The notes beneath the pieces are model-generated. The model saw only the letters and a program-made list of their open reading frames with translations. It did not search any database and had not been told where the DNA came from. The position numbers and the translations under genes are program-made. 64,000 nucleotides of DNA from NCBI RefSeq assembly GCF_051521495.1, contig NZ_CP150355.1, positions 8,060,001 to 8,124,000 of the forward strand, given 5' to 3'. The DNA comes from Sorangium sp051521495. Lineage in GTDB: Bacteria; Myxococcota_A; Polyangia; Polyangiales; Polyangiaceae. Position 1 is the first letter of the stretch. Each line of letters begins with the position of its first letter. Shown in pieces: positions 26,205-34,597 of this stretch.

Positions 26205-27110
26205 ATGGGCTCGACCCGGACCGCCTGGCACGTGCTGCTCGCCGCGCTGCTGCGCCAGCGCCGCCCGCGCGATTTTCACATCCAAAGCGAGGTACCCTTG
26301 TCGACGGAGCCGCCCCGGGCCGACTATCTCCTGCTGCGAAACGATGCTCCGGGCGAGGCCCACGAGCCGGCCGGCACGTTGCGGAAGCTCTGGTCGCTCC
26401 TGCCCAGAGAGACGATCGTCGAGTTCAAGAGCGTGCGACGCACCTACCGCAGCCGCGACCTCGATCGGCTCTGGGGTTACCTGTCGCTGCACTACGCGGG
26501 CGCCGGGAAGCGGCTCGGACCGCGCCGCGACCTGGCCGGCGTGTTGCTGCTGCCGTCGCGTACGCGCTCGCTCGACGCCGACGCCGCGGCGCTCGGGCTG
26601 GTCTGGCTCGCCCTCGCCGGCGGCTACTGGCAGCTCCAGGGCGCAGCGTTCGCGCTGTACGTGGTCGAGCTCGCCACGGTGGCCGAGGACGAGGGCGACG
26701 ATCTGCTACACTTGCTGGGTCACGGCGAGGCGCGGACGGTCGAGGCCCGCCGGTGGCTGGCCGAGCAGGTCGGTGCAGAGGAGATCGCGATGGCGATGCG
26801 CGAGCTGGAAGGCTTCGACGAGGTGTTGCGGACGCTGCTAACGAAGCTACCGATCGAGGCGTTGCTCCCAGGGCTGCCGGTGGATGAGCTGCTCGCGGCG
26901 CTGCCGCCCGAGCAGCGGCTCGCCGGGATGCCGCCCGAGCAGCGGCTCGCCGGGATGCCGCCCGAGCAGCGCGTCGCGGGGCTCACGCCCGAGCAGCGGC
27001 TCCTCCTGATGCCCGACGAGGCATTGCGGCTGCTGCCCGACGATTACCTGCGCTCGCTTCCAGAAGATGTCCGGGCGCAGATCCGCGCTCGGATCGGCCG
27101 CCCGCTCTAG
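26205..27110 (+). CDS. PD-(D/E)XK nuclease-like protein with repeated PPEQRLAGM tail
   Basis: This protein is about 301 residues (ATG 26205, AGGG 4 bases upstream; earlier in-frame starts exist). It has RADYLLLR and then, about 45 residues on, IVEFKSVRRTYRSRDLDRLWGYLSLHYA. The Asp ... Glu-x-Lys pattern is that of the PD-(D/E)XK nuclease core. The C-terminus has tandem decapeptides close to LPPEQRLAGM (about 260-300) and leucine-rich PxE units, like those after Rpn/DUF4351-type domains in cyanobacterial and myxobacterial genomes. By analogy it may be a mobile-element-associated nuclease. It ends 25 bp from the point where a kinase gene on the other strand is cut off, and a short copy of its own coding sequence recurs at about 29469. 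Confidence 0.7.
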   Translation: MGSTRTAWHVLLAALLRQRRPRDFHIQSEVPLSTEPPRADYLLLRNDAPGEAHEPAGTLRKLWSLLPRETIVEFKSVRRTYRSRDLDRLWGYLSLHYAGAGKRLGPRRDLAGVLLLPSRTRSLDADAAALGLVWLALAGGYWQLQGAAFALYVVELATVAEDEGDDLLHLLGHGEARTVEARRWLAEQVGAEEIAMAMRELEGFDEVLRTLLTKLPIEALLPGLPVDELLAALPPEQRLAGMPPEQRLAGMPPEQRVAGLTPEQRLLLMPDEALRLLPDDYLRSLPEDVRAQIRARIGRPL

Positions 27111-27134
27111 CAGGGAACGGGCCTGCGCGCGACC

Positions 27135-27511
27135 AAGATGATCCAGCCGGGACACGACCGCGATCTCGCGCTGGAACAGCCGCGCCGCTGTGTCGGTCGC
27201 GAAGGGGCCGCCCGACAGCATCTTGAGGGCGACGATCCGATCGGCGCGGACCTGCCGGGCCCGGTAGACGACGCCCATGCCGCCGGCGTCAATGCGGTCG
27301 AGGATCTCGTATCCGCCGTGGTGCAGCGACTGGAGGGAGCTGTCCTCCCGGCTGGGCGGGTCGGACTCGGCCGGCGGTGGGCCACGCGGGCGATCAGGCA
27401 GGATGGACAGAGACCGTGCGGCGCGTCTTTCGTGATCTCCGACCGGCATGTCGGACAGACGCGGAGCGTCGGGGTCAGGGCGGCGGGAGTGGGACCTTCA
27501 TTAGCCATCAC
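27135..27511 (-). pseudogene. Ser/Thr kinase gene remnant (N-terminus only, frameshifted)
   Basis: From ATG 27511 one frame encodes a zinc-ribbon-like CPTCRSEITKDAPHGLCPSC, the usual front of a class of bacterial kinases. At about 27360-27395 homology moves to another frame: GGYEILDRIDAGGMGVVYRARQV, VALKML, FQREIAVVSRLDH. Homology stops at about 27135, before the catalytic loop, the DFG and the whole C-lobe. The downstream DNA is the convergent PD-(D/E)XK-like gene. It is therefore both frameshifted and truncated. The sigma-factor remnant just upstream suggests that it once formed a sigma/kinase module. Confidence 0.8.
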
Positions 27512-27538
27512 CCATCATTCTGAATCGGGCCAGAAAGA

Positions 27539-27907
27539 TTACCGTCCTCCGACGGATCTCCCCTGAGCGACTGGAGCACGCTCGTTCGCGACGTAATGCT
27601 TGACGCACGCGATGAGCCACGACCGGAACCGGCCGCGCTCCTGGTCAGCCGTGGCGAGGTCGCTCCTCTCGAGGAGGCGCGCGAAGAAGCCCTGGGTCAG
27701 GTCCTGCGCCTCGTCGGCCGGAGCGCCGTAGCGGCGCACGAAGGAGTAGACAGGATACCAGTACAGCTCGCAGAGCGCGGCCAGCGCCTGCCTCCCCTCC
27801 GGGGCGAGCGGCAGGCCGGCCCTCCCGACCAGGCCCCAGGATGTCTCGGGAAAGCGGTGCGGTGGATCGGACGAAGGTGGATCCGACGAAGGCATTGGGG
27901 TGACCAT
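27539..27907 (-). pseudogene. Truncated ECF-type sigma factor
   Basis: This 122-residue frame matches the front of the ECF subgroup often found beside Ser/Thr kinases in planctomycetes and myxobacteria: FPETSWGLVGRAG, ALCELYWYPVYSFVRRYG, ADEAQDLTQGFFARLLER, FRSWLIACVKHYVANE. That covers region 2. Region 4, the -35-binding helix-turn-helix, is absent: the frame ends at 27539, only 28 bp before the kinase remnant start. It is unlikely to direct transcription. ATG at 27907 has no good ribosome site. Confidence 0.75.
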
Positions 27908-28049
27908 GATAACGCGAGCGTGCGGAGCGCGGGGAGATCCTTTTAGGAGAGGACCGCGCCTACATGGTCGTTGTCATGATACCTCAGTGTCATCCGGTGG
28001 GCTCGGGCAGGCAGCTCGTGGCACCATCCGCACGGGGCGGACAGAGGGG

Positions 28050-29240
28050 TCATTGGGCATTCTTTGGCGCTGGCTCGGAAGGCCCTGGATCGGCAAGCGT
28101 GCGAGCGCCGCTCTCCCGACCGTATGGCCCGGCGGGGTTGTGCTCCACGTCGAGGATCTCCCAGCGGTAGTAGCTGAAACTCCCGCCCTCAAGCTTCCAC
28201 AGGACCTCCCCTTGGCTCGGAATCCGGATGCCCCGGAACGTGCGCCACGCCGAGCACGACACGGACCAGGGGGTGAGCTTCGCGTCGGCGCCGCCGCCGA
28301 GATAACGCTCTGCCTGCAGCCCGACCACGCGCCCCTGAGGATCGAACGTGAACACCGCCGACGCGACCTTCCCCGCGTGGCGCATCGTCGCCTTCGCGGT
28401 CGTCGCGTCGATCGGCTCCCAAGCAATGTAGGGGCTTAACGCCGCCGACGGGAACCAGACGATCTCGCCAAGAAAGCGCAGCATGGCGCCCTGGTCGATC
28501 TTCTCGTCGGCCGCGTCGACGATGTCGACGAGCGACGCCGCCTTGATGAGCATTTGGCCCTTGCCGGCGACGTACTTGTCGCGGCCCTCGATCGGGAGGA
28601 TGCCCATCATCTTCGTGGTGACTTTCCAGACGAACGCGGGCTCGTCGACGGCGAAGTACTGCTCGGCCTCCGTGGGCATCCAGGCCGAGTCGGGGCTCGC
28701 CCGGAGCTCGCCGCGCTGCTTCAGCCGGACCATCTGAGCCCTTTCCCGGCCGACGACGCCCGAGGCCTCTAGCCAGGTGCGCACCGGTGCGGGCAGGCGC
28801 TCGATCTCGGAGGGCTCGACGCTGGAGGCGTGGGGCTCGGAGGGGCGCGCGAGCAGCGCTCGGACCTCCGAATCGACCTCACGGCTGAAACGTGCGTGTG
28901 CCGCTGCGGACACGATGGGCAAGAGGAGGAGCACGTTGACGAGGGTCCCGAACTTCGCCTGAGGCCACGCGAGGACGATGAGGCCCTGGGAGAGGAGCAC
29001 GCCGAAGAGCGCCAGCGCCCACCACGCGTCGCGTCGCAGGGCGTAGAGCGCCGCCGCCGCGAGCAGCGCGAGCATCGCCGTGAGCCAGAGCAGGGCGAAG
29101 ATTCGACTGCCCGTGGGAGAGAGGGGCAGGACGGTGCGAGCGCTCAGCTCGCCGGCGGCCGCGAGCTTCGACCACTCGCGGTATCCGATGAGGTGAATCG
29201 CGCCGTGGAGCGCGATGAGGAGGGCCAATCCGAGCCGCAT
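28050..29240 (-). CDS. DUF6544-like membrane protein
   Basis: This 396-residue protein has four hydrophobic segments in its first 115 residues (GLALLIALHGAIHLIG, IFALLWLTAMLALLAAAALYAL, WWALALFGVLLSQGLIVLA, LVNVLLLLPIVSAA). A soluble domain of about 270 residues follows, with VRTWLEASGVVGRERAQMVRLKQRGELR, EQYFAVDEPAFVWKV, GRDKYVAGKGQMLIK, LGEIVWFPSAALSPYI and FTFDPQGRV. This order and these phrases fit the family now called DUF6544/DUF6920; the function is unknown. The soluble part resembles lipid-binding or LolA-like beta-sheets, which is only an impression. The start at 29240 begins at TM1 with a weak AGAGA upstream. Confidence 0.75.
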   Translation of the reverse strand: MRLGLALLIALHGAIHLIGYREWSKLAAAGELSARTVLPLSPTGSRIFALLWLTAMLALLAAAALYALRRDAWWALALFGVLLSQGLIVLAWPQAKFGTLVNVLLLLPIVSAAAHARFSREVDSEVRALLARPSEPHASSVEPSEIERLPAPVRTWLEASGVVGRERAQMVRLKQRGELRASPDSAWMPTEAEQYFAVDEPAFVWKVTTKMMGILPIEGRDKYVAGKGQMLIKAASLVDIVDAADEKIDQGAMLRFLGEIVWFPSAALSPYIAWEPIDATTAKATMRHAGKVASAVFTFDPQGRVVGLQAERYLGGGADAKLTPWSVSCSAWRTFRGIRIPSQGEVLWKLEGGSFSYYRWEILDVEHNPAGPYGRESGARTLADPGPSEPAPKNAQ

Positions 29241-29749
29241 GACGTGTCTCTTTCTCGGAATCGCCTGCTGCGCCCGGCCGTCGCCTGGTCGCCGGCAGCC
29301 GTCGCCGACGTCCGTCTGCGGATTGCAGCCCGCGTGCCAGACCAGGAACCCGCCGAGGGCGCAGTCGATTCACGTAAACACCGAGCGCCGCAACGCGCGG
29401 CTCCGTCGTCGTCCACGCAGCTCTTGCGCGTCCCGTTCGACGTCGCGCCTGCTCTCATTGGGCTCAACTTCGACGAGGTGTTGCGGATGCTGCGGACGCA
29501 GCTCGCAATCGAAGCGTTGCTGCCAGGGCGTGCCGCCGCGCGCCAGCGAGGCTCGTCAAGGTGGCTGGTTCGTTGAGCGGTGGCCGTGATGAGATTGCCG
29601 TGCGCTACATCGCAGGTCACGCCGCCCCTCCGCGGACGCTCTCCGATGCTCAACTACGCCCTGGGCCCAATCGCTGGTGCCGCTCGCCTGCTTCATAGTC
29701 CAATTGCGTGCACGAGAACGAGAAAACGATGAAGCACACGGAGTCGCAC
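29241..29749. other. Intergenic region with gene debris
   Basis: No complete gene is present. It contains the fragment related to the PD-(D/E)XK-like gene at 29469-29531 (annotated separately). The 3' 100 bp become less GC-rich toward the following small genes and probably hold their promoter; no box can be assigned with confidence. Confidence 0.5.
29469..29531 (+). pseudogene. Fragment of a second PD-(D/E)XK-like gene copy
   Basis: The translation FDEVLRMLRTQLAIEALLPG closely matches FDEVLRTLLTKLPIEALLPG in the intact gene (26814-26876), and the DNA is also clearly alike. Flanking sequence does not align. There is no start or continuing domain, so this is a remnant of another copy or a partial duplication. 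Confidence 0.65.
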
Positions 29750-30109
29750 ATGGAAACAAAGGATTTTTTGTCAACACGCTGGGGACTTGCGTTTGGGTTT
29801 CTGGCTACGATGGGAATATGCACGAACACGATGGCCCAGACGGCGGACTCCGCCGGCTCTCCGAGTGACACGCAAGGCGCAAAGAACCCCAATCATGCGA
29901 CGGATGCAGCGCTCGCGCCAGAACCATGCTCGCCGGACGAGAACGAAGCGAACGATGAACCACAACCGCCGGGATGGACAAAGAAAGATTGCTACGACGC
30001 ATGGAAGTACAACATGATGGGGTGCAACGCGTCTCCGCCAAACCTCCGGCTTGCATGCTGGGCGGCTGCTTCGGCACTGCTTGCCGCATGTCTGGGGACG
30101 GCGCAGTAG
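29750..30109 (+). CDS. Small exported Cys-containing protein, less GC-rich than its surroundings
   Basis: This 119-residue protein is not one I recognise. ATG 29750 is chosen because GGAG lies 6 bases upstream; earlier ATG/GTG codons lack a ribosome site. Residues 1-31 look like a signal peptide (TRWGLAFGFLATMGICTNTMAQ, cleavage near MAQ). The mature part is acidic and Pro/Asn-rich, then has PGWTKKDCYDAWKYNMMGC and a hydrophobic end LACWAAASALLAACLG with several Cys that could form disulfides or a membrane anchor. Codon use and base composition are less GC-rich than neighbours, suggesting recent arrival. A zinc-finger protein gene begins 16 bp downstream. Confidence 0.65.
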   Translation: METKDFLSTRWGLAFGFLATMGICTNTMAQTADSAGSPSDTQGAKNPNHATDAALAPEPCSPDENEANDEPQPPGWTKKDCYDAWKYNMMGCNASPPNLRLACWAAASALLAACLGTAQ

Positions 30110-30125
30110 TGCAGGATTGCGCAAC

Positions 30126-30638
30126 ATGACGCTCGACGAAGAAATCACGGCAGTTGAAAACCTTGTTCAGTTCGCACGCGGCGCGGCGGCCGATCATCTC
30201 GAACGTGCGACGAAGGTTCTGAACCTAAGAAGCAAGGAACTGGCGCGCTACGAGACTTTCTTGGACTCCACCATTCTCAACGCGACATCCACCCTGACGC
30301 TCTGTAGAGAGACAGCATCGGCGCCGGCCGTCTTCCCCGACGCGTCCACCAGCATCGCGCAAGGCCTCCTTGCAAGCGTACGCGAATCCATACGATTGAT
30401 GTATGTCGCGATGACTGTGATCGAGGGGCGCGCCGGGTCCGGAGGCTTCCGCGATCCACATCAAGGCGAGAGCGCGCACACGACGGGGAGCGGCGAGCAT
30501 CGCGCATGCTCGTTCTGCGGGAAGAGCGATGCAGCATCGAAGCTCGTAGCCGGGCCGGCAGCCAACATCTGCGCCTCATGTACGCGCTTGGCCTGTGGCG
30601 TGCTCGGGATAGGGCTCTCCGAGATCAAGACCGAGTAG
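30126..30638 (+). CDS. Orphan protein with C-terminal ClpX-type zinc-binding domain
   Basis: This 170-residue protein has about 110 residues of helix-rich sequence at its N-terminus (LDEEITAVENLVQFARGAAADHLERATKVLNL and a later VRESIRLMYVAMTVIEGR). It ends in CSFCGKSDAASKLVAGPAANICASC (two CxxC knuckles, about residues 126-150), which matches the N-terminal zinc-binding domain of ClpX: CSFCGKs...KLIAGPxxxICxxC. The ClpX AAA+ motor is absent. In ClpX this domain dimerises and docks substrates or adaptors, so this protein could bind ClpX clients or compete with ClpX; that is inference. ATG 30126 has a poor ribosome site and is probably translationally coupled to the exported-protein gene before it. 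Confidence 0.7.
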   Translation: MTLDEEITAVENLVQFARGAAADHLERATKVLNLRSKELARYETFLDSTILNATSTLTLCRETASAPAVFPDASTSIAQGLLASVRESIRLMYVAMTVIEGRAGSGGFRDPHQGESAHTTGSGEHRACSFCGKSDAASKLVAGPAANICASCTRLACGVLGIGLSEIKTE

Positions 30639-30769
30639 ACGCTCGACGAGCCCGCGCTCAACGGACGTAATGCGCTCGCCCCGCTGGACATCGATCAGAT
30701 CTGCATAGGGCGGGTGTGGTGGCGGGGGCCCCGAGGACAAGAGCGCCTCGCGCCGCGGACCGTGATGGC

Positions 30770-30860
30770 CACCGCGAGGCAGCAGAGCGTCTCCGCCCCC
30801 TCGCGCTTCAGCTCACCCACCGACGCCTGCCCCCCCGGAGGGTAGCGCCGGGGCTCGTTG
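30770..30860 (-). pseudogene. Possible C-terminal fragment of a third lipoprotein paralogue
   Basis: On the minus strand NEPRRYPPGGQ followed by KREGAETLCCL resembles the ends of the two neighbouring lipoproteins (NEPGTCTPRGGEP ... KTVCCLP and DPAGGEPRPTTVCCLP). There is no start or remaining domain. The similarity is short and this call is tentative. Confidence 0.3.
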
Positions 30861-30912
30861 CCCCCCACGCCGCGCGCAGGCGGCGCCCTGGGTGTAGCCC
30901 AGCATCGCATCG

Positions 30913-32028
30913 TCATCCTTCGGGCTCCGGCAGGCAGCAGACGGTCGTCGGGCGCGGCTCGCCGCCGGCCGGGTCGCAGAACCCCACGTGATTGACCTCC
31001 CATTCGGCGCGGATGCTGCCAAGGGCCGCACCCTCCTCCTCGGGACGCAGGCAGCGATCGACCTCGCCGGCCGTCACCGTCGTCGTCCCGAGGAGCGCGC
31101 CCTCGCTGCACGCGCGATCCGAGTAGGCGCTCACCCGCGCGACGCACTCCCTCGGCATGAGGCTGGGCCCGCAGACGCACGGCTCGCAGCTCCGCGTGAG
31201 GTCCCGGTCATAGAAGGTGAGCTTGTCCGAGAACCTGGGCCGCTCCCCGGGACCGGCGGGCGGATAACATTCGGAAATCTCGTCGTACCGCGCGATCATG
31301 CAGTACCGCCACCCGGGGGGCACGTTGGTCTCTTGCTGGTCGACCATGCACACGTCGCCGATCTCCGGACACCAATTACTCATCACGACACCACTGCACG
31401 CGACCGCGATCTTCGCAGGGCTCTTCGGCGGAGAGGGCTCACCCACGGTGGACGGCGTGCACGAGCCATCCGGCCCCGGCGCGATCCAGATCGCGCTGAA
31501 CTCCTCTGCCGGCACGGTCCCCGGAGACGTGCATTCGCCGGTCCAAACCCGCGGCGGATTGAACGGCCTGAGCGTCGCCGCCGGGGTGTTCTCGCACGAC
31601 GGATGCGAGTGCGCCGCCACGATCTCCGGCATGGAGCAGGACGGAACGCTACAGCTGCACGTGGGACAGGGCTCGTCGCCCGGCAGCAGCGACCGGAACC
31701 GGAACGACCGCGTCGGCGCGATCTGCTCCGTGTCGCGACTCTGGAGGCCGAAGCCGGTGAGGTCCTCGCACGCCGGCTCGGGGTCGTCAGGGTCTCCGAT
31801 CCACAGGAGCATCGGCTTGTGAAAGCTTTCCTTCGGTTGTATCACGCACTTCCCGCCGCAAACGCCGTTGCTCGTGCCGTCCTCGTTGGTGATGAGGCAG
31901 GGATTCCACGGCTCGCCGCACGGCGGCTCCGCGCTGCCGCAGCCGCCCGCGACCAGCGCGCCGCCCAGGCCCCCCAGCGGCAGCGTGATCAACGCGCGCA
32001 GGAGCCACCGCCTTCTGTTCCACCTCAT
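30913..32028 (-). CDS. Cys-rich lipoprotein (intact member of a two-gene family)
   Basis: This 371-residue exported lipoprotein begins at ATG 32028 with GAGG 5 bases upstream. The signal is MRWNRRRWLLRALITLPLGG with lipobox AGGC. The mature protein has about 24 Cys, spread as CGEPWNPCLITNEDGTSNGVCGGKC, CPTCSCSVPSCSMPE, WTGECTSPGTVPAEEFSAIWI, CSGVVMSNWCP, DVCMVDQQE, CEPCVCGP and a final VCCLPEPEG. No known domain is recognised. The same Cys spacing is found in the frameshifted gene just upstream on the same strand, so the pair arose by duplication. It is probably a disulfide-stabilised surface or periplasmic protein. Confidence 0.8.
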   Translation of the reverse strand: MRWNRRRWLLRALITLPLGGLGGALVAGGCGSAEPPCGEPWNPCLITNEDGTSNGVCGGKCVIQPKESFHKPMLLWIGDPDDPEPACEDLTGFGLQSRDTEQIAPTRSFRFRSLLPGDEPCPTCSCSVPSCSMPEIVAAHSHPSCENTPAATLRPFNPPRVWTGECTSPGTVPAEEFSAIWIAPGPDGSCTPSTVGEPSPPKSPAKIAVACSGVVMSNWCPEIGDVCMVDQQETNVPPGWRYCMIARYDEISECYPPAGPGERPRFSDKLTFYDRDLTRSCEPCVCGPSLMPRECVARVSAYSDRACSEGALLGTTTVTAGEVDRCLRPEEEGAALGSIRAEWEVNHVGFCDPAGGEPRPTTVCCLPEPEG

Positions 32029-32143
32029 CGCGACCTCACCGCCTTCCCCATACGCTCCCGAGGAGCCCGTGCACGTAGTACCTCCGGTTGACTCCTGCCG
32101 CGGGCGGCGCGCCCGCCGCCCGCCGGTGTTCTCGACCAGGCCC

Positions 32144-33276
32144 TCACGGCGCCTCCAGCGCCTTCGGCAGACAGCAGACCGTCTTGGCCCTACCGATCAC
32201 CCTGTCGTTCCTGGGTTCACCGCCCCTCGGCGTGCACGTCCCGGGCTCGTTCGAGAGCCACGTTGCGCTCACGCTGCTCAACGTCGAGCCCGACACAGGA
32301 TCGACACAGATCCCTTCTCTCTCGTTCACATCGATGCCGACGAGCATGTCGCTGCAGGCGCCGTCCTCCCAGGCGACCACGAGCGCCTCGCACCGGCTCG
32401 TCGCCGGCGCCTCGCAGGTGCACGGCGAGCACGCGGGCGCGGTCACCAGGTCCTCATAGAACACCCCCAGCTTGTCCGAGAAGATCTTCCGAGGGTCCGC
32501 CCCTCCCTCGGGCTGCTGGCAGCCGAGATCCCCCTCCCCGACGATGCAGTGGCGCCAGCCGTCGGGCAGATGGGCCGGCTGCTGCTCGAGCATGCAGAGC
32601 TCCCCCTGTCCCGGACACAGCTTCGCCTCCACCACACCGCTGCACCCGACGGCGACCTCGTCCACGCCCGCCGAGCGGGGCTGCGGCTGCGGGGGCTCGT
32701 CGGCCACGATCGGCGTGCACGGCTCCCAGATCGCCGGACCGATCGAGAGCGAGCCGAGCTGCTCCGCCGCCACCGTGCCCGGCGACACACACGAGCCGTC
32801 CCAGCCTGCCGGCGTGAGGAACGACGTCTGCGTCACCGCGCTGCCGTCACCGCACGCCTCGATCATCTCGCCGTCACGGTCTGCGGGAGCGCGCACGCCG
32901 GCGCCGTGCACGCGCACGCGGGGCAGCCGTGCGTCGGCTCCGGCATGGCCCGCGCGAAGAGCGTCCGCGTGGCGTCGGCGAGCGGGATCCGCTCGCCGGT
33001 CCCGGGGACGATCCGCACGAGCTCGGCGCACGACGCCGGCGCGAGCACCTCGGGCCCCGTCCAGACGAGCTCCGGCGCACCGAAGGACCCCGGCGGCGCG
33101 TGGACGCACTGCCCCCAGCAGTACCCGTTGCTGGTGCCGTCGTCGTTCCAGATCTGGCACGTGATTGCCTCCGCGCAGTCGTACCCCCCGGCGCTGCTGC
33201 ACCCGCTGACCGCCGCCGTCCCCCCGAAGCCGAGGAGCCAAAGCCCTGCCAGCCTTCTCTGCCGCACGCTCCGCAT
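32144..33276 (-). pseudogene. Frameshifted paralogue of the 30913-32028 lipoprotein
   Basis: ATG 33276 has AAGGAG 8 bases upstream and gives a lipoprotein signal (lipobox VSGC), then ITCQIWNDDGTSNGYCWGQC and CPACACTAPACALP, all matching the intact paralogue. That frame stops at about 32863. Homology resumes at once in another frame (CVSPGTVAAEQLGSLSI, CSGVVEAKLCP, CMLEQQPAHLPDGWRHCIVG, KTVCCLPKALEAP) to a stop at 32144. The shift falls near 32865-32885, in the stretch where the first frame reads TVTAR. Either a one- or two-base indel has inactivated it or the assembly contains an error. Protein conservation on both sides is good, so the lesion is recent or artefactual. Confidence 0.8.
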
Positions 33277-33307
33277 CAGCACCGCTCCTTCCGGCTCCGG
33301 CGCAGCC

Positions 33308-34369
33308 TCACCAGCTGCCGGAGACGATCACACCCCCGCCATGGCTCGCCACGAGCGGCTCCGCGCGCACGGCGCGCTTTCCCGGCTCCGGCGCCCACAG
33401 GAGCGACGAGAGCGCGACCGCGCCGACGACGCCGGCGCCGATAAAGCTCCCCCATGCGGCGGCCTTCAGCGTGTCGCGCGCGTCGATCATCTCGAGAAGC
33501 ACACCGCACGGCTCGGTGTACGCCTTGGACAAGCATGCCGCCGCCCCGTTGCGCTCGCGGATCTGGGCGGCCTGCGCCTCCGCCTCCCCGCCGCGCACCG
33601 CCGCTGCCACGGCGAAGCCCGTGCCCAGCACAACCCCGGTCGATGCGAGCGCGATCCCGCCGACGCGGAACACCGTTCCAGCGGACCGCCCCTCGGGCAC
33701 CGGCGCAGGCGCAACCGGCGGAGCAGCCCGCGCAACCGGCGCCGCGGCCGGCACAGGCGCGACTGGCGACGGGCGCTTGGGCTCCAGGTGAAGGCCGACC
33801 ATCGACTCCCGTCCCCGCTGCGCCTCGAACGGATAGACGTCGTCGAGATACCCATCGAGCTTGCCGCGCGCCTCGTGCCGCCCCGGGTCGAGATAGACGA
33901 AATACATGCCCTGTCCGCGGCCGATCCGCCGGCCGTCGATGAACACCTCGGCCTCGGGCCGGCTCACGGCGACGGTCGCGGACGAGATCTCGCGCTCCGC
34001 CTTCTGGAGCCCCGCCCGGAAGCGCCGCTGCGCCGCCGGCTGGAGCGTCTCCGGATACAACAGGGACTCCCGCAGGTGCTCCGCAGCGTCCCGGGATCGC
34101 CCGAGCGCTAGCTCCGAAAGCCCGAGTTCCCCCGCGAACTCCGGCCGCGGATCCGCCTTCCACGCCGCGCGATACGACGCCTCCGCGTCCTCCCATCGCC
34201 CCGCGCGCCGCGCCCTCTCGCCACGTGCAAACGCCTCCTCGGCCTCGGAGCGCATCGTGGCCGCTCCGGACGGCCCAGCAGAAGGACCTTCTCCGAAGGC
34301 CACCGCCGCGCGACCCCACACGACAGATGCGGCGGCCACCGCGCGGAGCAACCGTCCTGGGGACGCCAT
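33308..34369 (-). CDS. PEGA-domain / TPR-like exported membrane protein
   Basis: This 353-residue protein has a signal-like N-terminus (to about 26) and a TPR-like pair of helices (40-120: AEEAFARGERARRAGRWEDAEASYRAAW). A PEGA-type beta domain follows (about 130-195; VAVSRPEAEVFIDGRRIGRGQGMYFVYLDPGRHEARGKLDGY), then a Pro/Ala linker and two hydrophobic segments (232-258 and 304-326) around a Cys-containing loop. PEGA domains occur on surface proteins; with TPRs they are common in myxobacterial sensory or assembly proteins. It diverges from the membrane-tailed ECF sigma gene, which makes a shared regulatory role plausible. The start at 34369 has CGGAG directly next to it, which is unusually close. 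Confidence 0.8.
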   Translation of the reverse strand: MASPGRLLRAVAAASVVWGRAAVAFGEGPSAGPSGAATMRSEAEEAFARGERARRAGRWEDAEASYRAAWKADPRPEFAGELGLSELALGRSRDAAEHLRESLLYPETLQPAAQRRFRAGLQKAEREISSATVAVSRPEAEVFIDGRRIGRGQGMYFVYLDPGRHEARGKLDGYLDDVYPFEAQRGRESMVGLHLEPKRPSPVAPVPAAAPVARAAPPVAPAPVPEGRSAGTVFRVGGIALASTGVVLGTGFAVAAAVRGGEAEAQAAQIRERNGAAACLSKAYTEPCGVLLEMIDARDTLKAAAWGSFIGAGVVGAVALSSLLWAPEPGKRAVRAEPLVASHGGGVIVSGSW

Positions 34370-34597
34370 CTCCGCGGCATCCTACGTGGCGAGTCTCGTC
34401 TCGGTCAAGCCGCCTTGGTCCGGAGAAAACGACGGCATCGACTCGACCGTCAGGCAATTTGGGTCGCGCCGCGAGAATGCTCGCCCTGTTGCGCGGCACG
34501 CCGAGCGTGCACGCGCGAACGCCGCGCGCCTGGCTCGACCCAGCGCGGCATGTCGATTCTCAAATGGCGAACGAAGCCACCAGGTAACTACGCTCGC

